Below are positions 7,298-10,073 of a stretch of 10,073 nt of DNA, in pieces. Below the pieces are notes generated by a model. The model did no database searches. It was not told the DNA's origin and was given only the letters and a program-made list of their open reading frames with translations. Source of the stretch: Candidatus Dadabacteria bacterium (GTDB lineage: Bacteria; Bdellovibrionota_C; UBA2361; J135). Every line of letters begins with the position of its first letter. The first letter of the stretch is position 1. Made by a program: the position numbers and the translations under genes. The stretch spans positions 1 to 10,073 of the forward strand of contig RFKT01000032.1 of assembly GCA_003694225.1 (NCBI GenBank), written 5' to 3'.

Positions 7298-9304
7298 ATG
7301 GCGCGCATTTTGGTTGTAGATGATGAGCGGCAGGTACAGAGCACGTTGCGCTCTTTCTTTGAAATGGAAGGCAATACAGTTGATTTAGCGGATAGCTATG
7401 ATGCCGCCTTATCTTTAGTCCTCAAAAATAGAGTTGATCTTGTTGTAACGGATATTATGCTCGGCAAACAGACCGGTCTAGATCTTCTCTCTGCAGTCAA
7501 GAAATACTCTCCTAATTGTCCTGTAATAGTTTTTACCGGCCAGCCTGATCTTAGTACTGCAATTGAGTGTGTTCGAGAAGGGGCTTTTGATTATCTTCAA
7601 AAACCATTTAAGAGAGTGGAGCTACTTGAAACCGCCAAGAAGGCGCTTGAGTCTGCTAGAAGACAGAAGGAGCTTGAGAAGAGCATTATTGAGAAGATGA
7701 GGTATCAGAAGGTTTTAGAAGATCGTGTCAATAGACAAAAGTTGGAGATAGAACGGACTACAAGGGCTCTCATTAAGAGTGAAGAGAGATATCGGTCTCT
7801 TGTAAGTGCTATACCGGAGGTGATTTTAGAATTTGACGTTGCTTATAAGTGTGTGTGGTTTAATGGAGTAGCTGCGGCTCTCTTCGGAGATGATATTTAT
7901 AATAAGGGGATCTTAGAATTTTTCCAGGGTGAAGATGAAAGATATGCGGTGTCTAATGCAGTGCAAGAGCTGCGGGAACGCACCAAAGAGATTGCTCAGA
8001 TCAAGGCTATCTATCTTGCAAAAGATGGTGAAGAGAAAACACTTTCCTGGACATTCAAGTTGTATTGCAAATCATTTTCATCTGAATGCGGAGTTATCGC
8101 TACAGCAATCGATGTAACTGATATGACAGAGCTGGAACAGCAGCTTGAAAGGAAGGCGCGGCTTGAAACCATTGGGGAGATTACTGGGGGTATAGCGCAT
8201 GATTTCAACAATTTGCTCACTGCTATTATGGCTCAGGCAGAGCTAATAAGGATAAAGGGCAAAGAGAATCCTGAGATCTATAGGGCTGCACAGATTATTA
8301 ATAATGGAGCTGTCAGGGCTAAAGAGCTAACAGGAAAGCTTCTTGGCTTTGCAAAAGGCGGCAAATCTGTCCACGCTTCTTTGGATCTCCATAGTGTGAT
8401 TGGTGAAGTTATAAAGTTGGCAGGCGCTTCTTTTGATCAGAAGATAGTTTTAGAGTCTGAGTGCAACGCTACAAAGAGCGTTATAGAGGGAGATTCTTCA
8501 CAGGTGTATCAGGTAGTCCTAAATTTAGTGTTAAATGCTAAAGACGCTATATTGGAAAAGTGTACTCAATCTTCGGATGATGAATATGCTGGGAAGATAC
8601 TGATTAGGACTAATATTATCAGTGGCGGGGAGATGCCTGAGGTAGAGGAGCGAGCTGACAATTATATAAAGGTATCAGTGGTTGATAACGGATGTGGCAT
8701 AGCTAAGAAAGACTTAAATAGGATTTTTGAGCCGTTTTACACCACCAAGCATGAGAAAGGCGGCACAGGCATGGGTTTAGCGATGGTATACGGCATTGTG
8801 CAGAATCACGGTGGTTTTTTGGAAGTTAGATCAGAGCCCGGGCAAGGCACACAGTTTGACATATTTTTTCCGCTATCTCTTGATCAAAAGGCTGTCTGTG
8901 ATGAACAAGAGAGGTCGGTAGCTGTTGAGAAGGGAGAAGGAACCGTTTTGGTTGTTGATGATGAGGAGATTGTGCGTACCTCTATGGAATCCATTCTTGC
9001 ATCGTTAGGATACAAGGTGTTGTGTGCTGCCGGCAAGGATGATGCATATTCAGTGTTTAAGAAACATCTAGAGCTGGTTGATCTTGTCCTTTTGGATCTT
9101 ACTATTACAGGATTTGATATCAGTAGGTACGCGCTTGAAATAAAGGAATTAAAGCCATCGGTGAAAATTCTTCTTACCTCTGGTTTTGGGATAAATAGAG
9201 AAGCAAAGAATCTCTTAAAGCAGGGTGCGGATGGCTTTATTAATAAGCCGTGCTCATTGGCTGAGCTAGCAAAGGCTCTTTCAGATGCATTAAAGAAAGA
9301 GTAG
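7298..9304 (+). CDS. Hybrid sensor histidine kinase: receiver-PAS-HisKA-HATPase-receiver
   Basis: A 668-residue cytosolic phosphorelay protein. The N-terminal receiver (about 1-115) has acidic Asp8/Asp9, phosphoacceptor Asp52 in VVTDIML, Thr80 and Lys102 in QKPF. A charged, probably coiled-coil stretch (about 112-165) leads to a PAS-like sensor domain starting at SEERYRSLVSAIPEVILEFD (161-180) and ending near ATAIDVTDMTELEQQ. The kinase core has the phospho-His in GGIAHDFNNLL (His301), the N-box around Asn413 (NLVLNAKDAI), the G1 box VVDNGCGI (461-468), the F-box FEPFYTTK (477-484) and the G2 box GGTGMGLA (488-495). The C-terminal receiver (about 548-665) has Asp554/Asp555, phosphoacceptor Asp600, Ser628 and Lys650 in INKP. 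No signal peptide or membrane helix is visible, so the stimulus is intracellular or arrives through phosphorylation of the first receiver. The HDFNN H-box with NLVLNAKDA places it among kinases that pass phosphate to NtrC-type or stand-alone receivers. No output regulator lies in the window. The specific function is unknown. Confidence 0.93.
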   Translation: MARILVVDDERQVQSTLRSFFEMEGNTVDLADSYDAALSLVLKNRVDLVVTDIMLGKQTGLDLLSAVKKYSPNCPVIVFTGQPDLSTAIECVREGAFDYLQKPFKRVELLETAKKALESARRQKELEKSIIEKMRYQKVLEDRVNRQKLEIERTTRALIKSEERYRSLVSAIPEVILEFDVAYKCVWFNGVAAALFGDDIYNKGILEFFQGEDERYAVSNAVQELRERTKEIAQIKAIYLAKDGEEKTLSWTFKLYCKSFSSECGVIATAIDVTDMTELEQQLERKARLETIGEITGGIAHDFNNLLTAIMAQAELIRIKGKENPEIYRAAQIINNGAVRAKELTGKLLGFAKGGKSVHASLDLHSVIGEVIKLAGASFDQKIVLESECNATKSVIEGDSSQVYQVVLNLVLNAKDAILEKCTQSSDDEYAGKILIRTNIISGGEMPEVEERADNYIKVSVVDNGCGIAKKDLNRIFEPFYTTKHEKGGTGMGLAMVYGIVQNHGGFLEVRSEPGQGTQFDIFFPLSLDQKAVCDEQERSVAVEKGEGTVLVVDDEEIVRTSMESILASLGYKVLCAAGKDDAYSVFKKHLELVDLVLLDLTITGFDISRYALEIKELKPSVKILLTSGFGINREAKNLLKQGADGFINKPCSLAELAKALSDALKKE

Positions 9305-9337
9305 TTGTGCTCTCTGAAAATGCGGCGGCTCTACCAT

Positions 9338-9365
9338 GAGTTTAAGGCCGTTAGCAGGTAAACTC
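9338..9365 (+). repeat. Inverted repeat in the 3' region of the kinase gene
   Basis: GAGTTTA (9338-9344) is perfectly complementary to TAAACTC (9359-9365) with a 14-base loop. It starts 34 bases after the kinase stop and precedes the terminator-like hairpin. It could be a 3' UTR stem that stabilises the transcript, or part of a small structured RNA. Function is not known. Confidence 0.35.
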
Positions 9366-9397
9366 CTCAATATTAACTTTACAGGGCTTGGGTCCAT

Positions 9398-9429
9398 AAG
9401 TAACAAGAGATGCGCAGTGTTACTTTTTT
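9398..9429 (+). terminator. Probable intrinsic terminator after the kinase gene
   Basis: AAGTAACA (9398-9405) pairs perfectly with TGTTACTT (9418-9425) across a 12-base loop. The right arm runs into six consecutive T (9424-9429). Position, symmetry and T-run fit Rho-independent termination of the kinase transcript. The stem is AT-rich, which lowers confidence. Confidence 0.55.
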
Positions 9430-9591
9430 AGAAGACAGCTGGTTTCTTTTTGGAGCTTTGAGGAGCAAGATTTGTAATATCGTAAAAAATGCTGGAAAGC
9501 AGGTGATTTTCCTGGTTGATAGCAAAGGAGTGATACATATATCTTCAATTAGGAATGTCCCTTGGCCGTATTACATTTATATGGTGCACAA

Positions 9592-9747
9592 CTAGAATAG
9601 GGTATATATAAAAGGTGCTATAGCAGATCCTTCAGTCAATATTACCAGTGCGCCCATTATCAATATGAAGGCGATGATGGGAGTAAGCCACCACTTTTTG
9701 CGAGTCCTTAAAAAATCCCAAAAGAGGCTGATATTACTTTTACCCAC
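9592..9747 (-). CDS. DUF5989 small single-helix membrane protein
   Basis: A very short gene. The predicted product is about 51 residues, read from a GTG at 9747; a GTG at 9759 would give 55. The core reads FWDFLRTRKKWWLTP, then a hydrophobic helix IIAFILIMGALVIL, then TEGSAIAPFIYTLF at the extreme C-terminus. The RKKWW-TP start and the SAIAPFIYTLF ending are the hallmarks of the DUF5989 family, whose members are usually about 50 residues. The family is commonly found beside SxtJ-like membrane proteins and carbamoyltransferases in exopolysaccharide or secondary-metabolite loci. Neither neighbour is seen here. The helix suggests an inner-membrane protein with a basic cytoplasmic N-terminus. No Shine-Dalgarno is visible. 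Start choice is uncertain; the family assignment is fairly secure. Biochemical function is unknown. Confidence 0.82.
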   Translation of the reverse strand: MGKSNISLFWDFLRTRKKWWLTPIIAFILIMGALVILTEGSAIAPFIYTLF

Positions 9748-9778
9748 GAGAATACCCACATTTGATAAGCATTACCGT

Positions 9779-9807
9779 GCTATAAAGGGCAAATAGATTT
9801 TTGTCAA
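9779..9807 (-). promoter_or_regulatory. Candidate sigma-70 promoter for the DUF5989 gene
   Basis: On the minus strand TTGACA (9807-9802) is a perfect -35 box, followed after 17 bases by TATAGC (9784-9779), a fair -10 box. Transcription would begin near 9772, leaving a leader of only about 12-25 bases depending on which GTG is used. This agrees with the lack of a Shine-Dalgarno and supports the reality of the small gene. Confidence 0.55.
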
Positions 9808-9816
9808 GATTGCAAA

Positions 9817-9822
9817 TATAAT
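9817..9822 (+). promoter_or_regulatory. Candidate -10 box for the UvrA-like gene
   Basis: A perfect TATAAT lies 32 bases before the ATG at 9855, the right distance for a short leader. No good -35 box occurs at 16-18 bases upstream; the TTGTCA at 9801-9806 is too close (10 bases). It may need an activator, or the match may be chance in AT-rich DNA. Confidence 0.35.
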
Positions 9823-9854
9823 AACATTTAAACTTCTGTGGGATATCCTTTTCT

Positions 9855-10073
9855 ATGGGGTCAATAGAGATACTAAATGCTTTAGCTAAGAACCTAGAGG
9901 GGCTGGATTTTTCCCTGAGCTTATCCCCGTTGACAGTTGTGACGGGGCCTGTTGGATCTGGCAAAACAGCGCTGATAGTAAAAACTGTGTTTGCTGAAGC
10001 TAAAAGGCGGCTTAAATCTTTGCAAGATTTAAGTCTAGGCTGGCTAGCAAGTAGTGATACAACGGTATTATCC
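9855..10073 (+). CDS. UvrA-like ABC ATPase, N-terminal fragment cut by the window end
   Basis: An open frame begins at ATG 9855 and is still open at the last base, giving 73 residues. Residues 3-52 align without gaps to the start of a UvrA ATPase module: SIEILNALAKNLEGLDFSL, then LTVVTG, Walker A GPVGSGKT at 31-38, then TVFAEAKRR at 44-52. The last part corresponds to the UvrA pattern D-T-I-Y-A-E-G-Q-R-R. Typical GVSGSGKS is altered to GPVGSGKT. After about residue 55 similarity to UvrA fades. Upstream the same frame is closed by a stop at 9822-9824 and has no other good start. No Shine-Dalgarno is seen. It may be a second UvrA paralogue, a shortened UvrA-like protein, or another ABC-type ATPase. 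The family call is moderately secure; the function is not known. Confidence 0.7.
   Translation, partial: MGSIEILNALAKNLEGLDFSLSLSPLTVVTGPVGSGKTALIVKTVFAEAKRRLKSLQDLSLGWLASSDTTVLS

Larger units (their letters stand above)
9305..9591. other. Intergenic region with no convincing gene
   Basis: This stretch separates the kinase stop from the convergent DUF5989 gene. It contains two hairpins near the kinase end, listed separately. A plus-strand frame at 9410-9595 could encode 61 residues, but its ATG sits in the loop of the terminator-like hairpin, it has no ribosome binding site, and its product matches no family I recognise. It is best treated as non-coding or a decayed remnant. Its stop codon overlaps that of the DUF5989 gene at CTAG. 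Confidence 0.5.

Noticed and set aside
9410..9595. Plus-strand frame for a 61-residue protein after the kinase
   Set aside because: The ATG lies in the loop of the terminator-like hairpin, there is no ribosome binding site, stops close the frame just upstream, and the product matches no known family. The overlap of its stop with the DUF5989 stop is curious but not sufficient.
9740..9964. Minus-strand frame of 74 residues
   Set aside because: It is antisense to the start of the UvrA-like gene, covers the divergent promoter region and overlaps the DUF5989 gene in another frame; the product looks like no real protein.
1..10073. CRISPR arrays, tRNA or rRNA genes, insertion sequences, phage genes
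   Set aside because: No regularly spaced direct repeats, cloverleaf-like segments, transposase motifs or phage genes were seen on either strand.

Overview
The window looks like a chromosomal housekeeping stretch from an uncultured-type Gram-negative bacterium. Nothing phage- or plasmid-like is visible. Four protein families are clear: HslV/HslU (bacterial proteasome-like protease), a double-length UvrA, a cytosolic hybrid histidine kinase, and a tiny DUF5989 membrane protein. A double-length UvrA is the form known from Chlamydia, which to my knowledge lacks HslUV. DUF5989 and kinases with a receiver at each end are common in Omnitrophota, Deltaproteobacteria and similar lineages. My best guess is a PVC-group relative such as Omnitrophota. 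This is an inference from gene content, not a sequence search.

Layout. Bases 2-262 are the C-terminal half of hslV. It overlaps hslU (255-1688) by 8 bases in a classic hslVU operon. A 125-base gap holds a perfect 8-bp inverted repeat. Then comes a single 5.4-kb frame (1814-7189) encoding two complete UvrA-like units fused head to tail, four ABC ATPase modules in all. A 108-base gap with a candidate promoter leads to a 668-aa receiver-PAS-histidine kinase-receiver protein (7298-9304). The kinase gene is followed by two hairpins, the second with a T-run that fits an intrinsic terminator (9398-9429). The rest of 9305-9591 holds no gene I can defend. On the minus strand, 9592-9747 encodes an approximately 51-aa DUF5989 protein. 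It is divergent from a plus-strand gene that starts at 9855 and runs off the window, and whose first 73 residues look like the start of another UvrA-type ATPase.

How the genes work together. HslV and HslU form one ATP-dependent protease. The giant UvrA would be the damage sensor of nucleotide excision repair, working with UvrB and UvrC encoded elsewhere. The kinase has no transmembrane segment and its stimulus and partner are unknown. Nothing in the sequence ties it functionally to repair.

The most interesting points are the giant UvrA and the third UvrA-like gene 2.7 kb after it. In the second half of the giant UvrA, a degenerate signature (LARGE for LSGGE), a Walker B Asp-to-Glu change and an H-loop His-to-Asn change would all fall in the same composite ATP site. 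That suggests a division of labour between the four ATPase sites.
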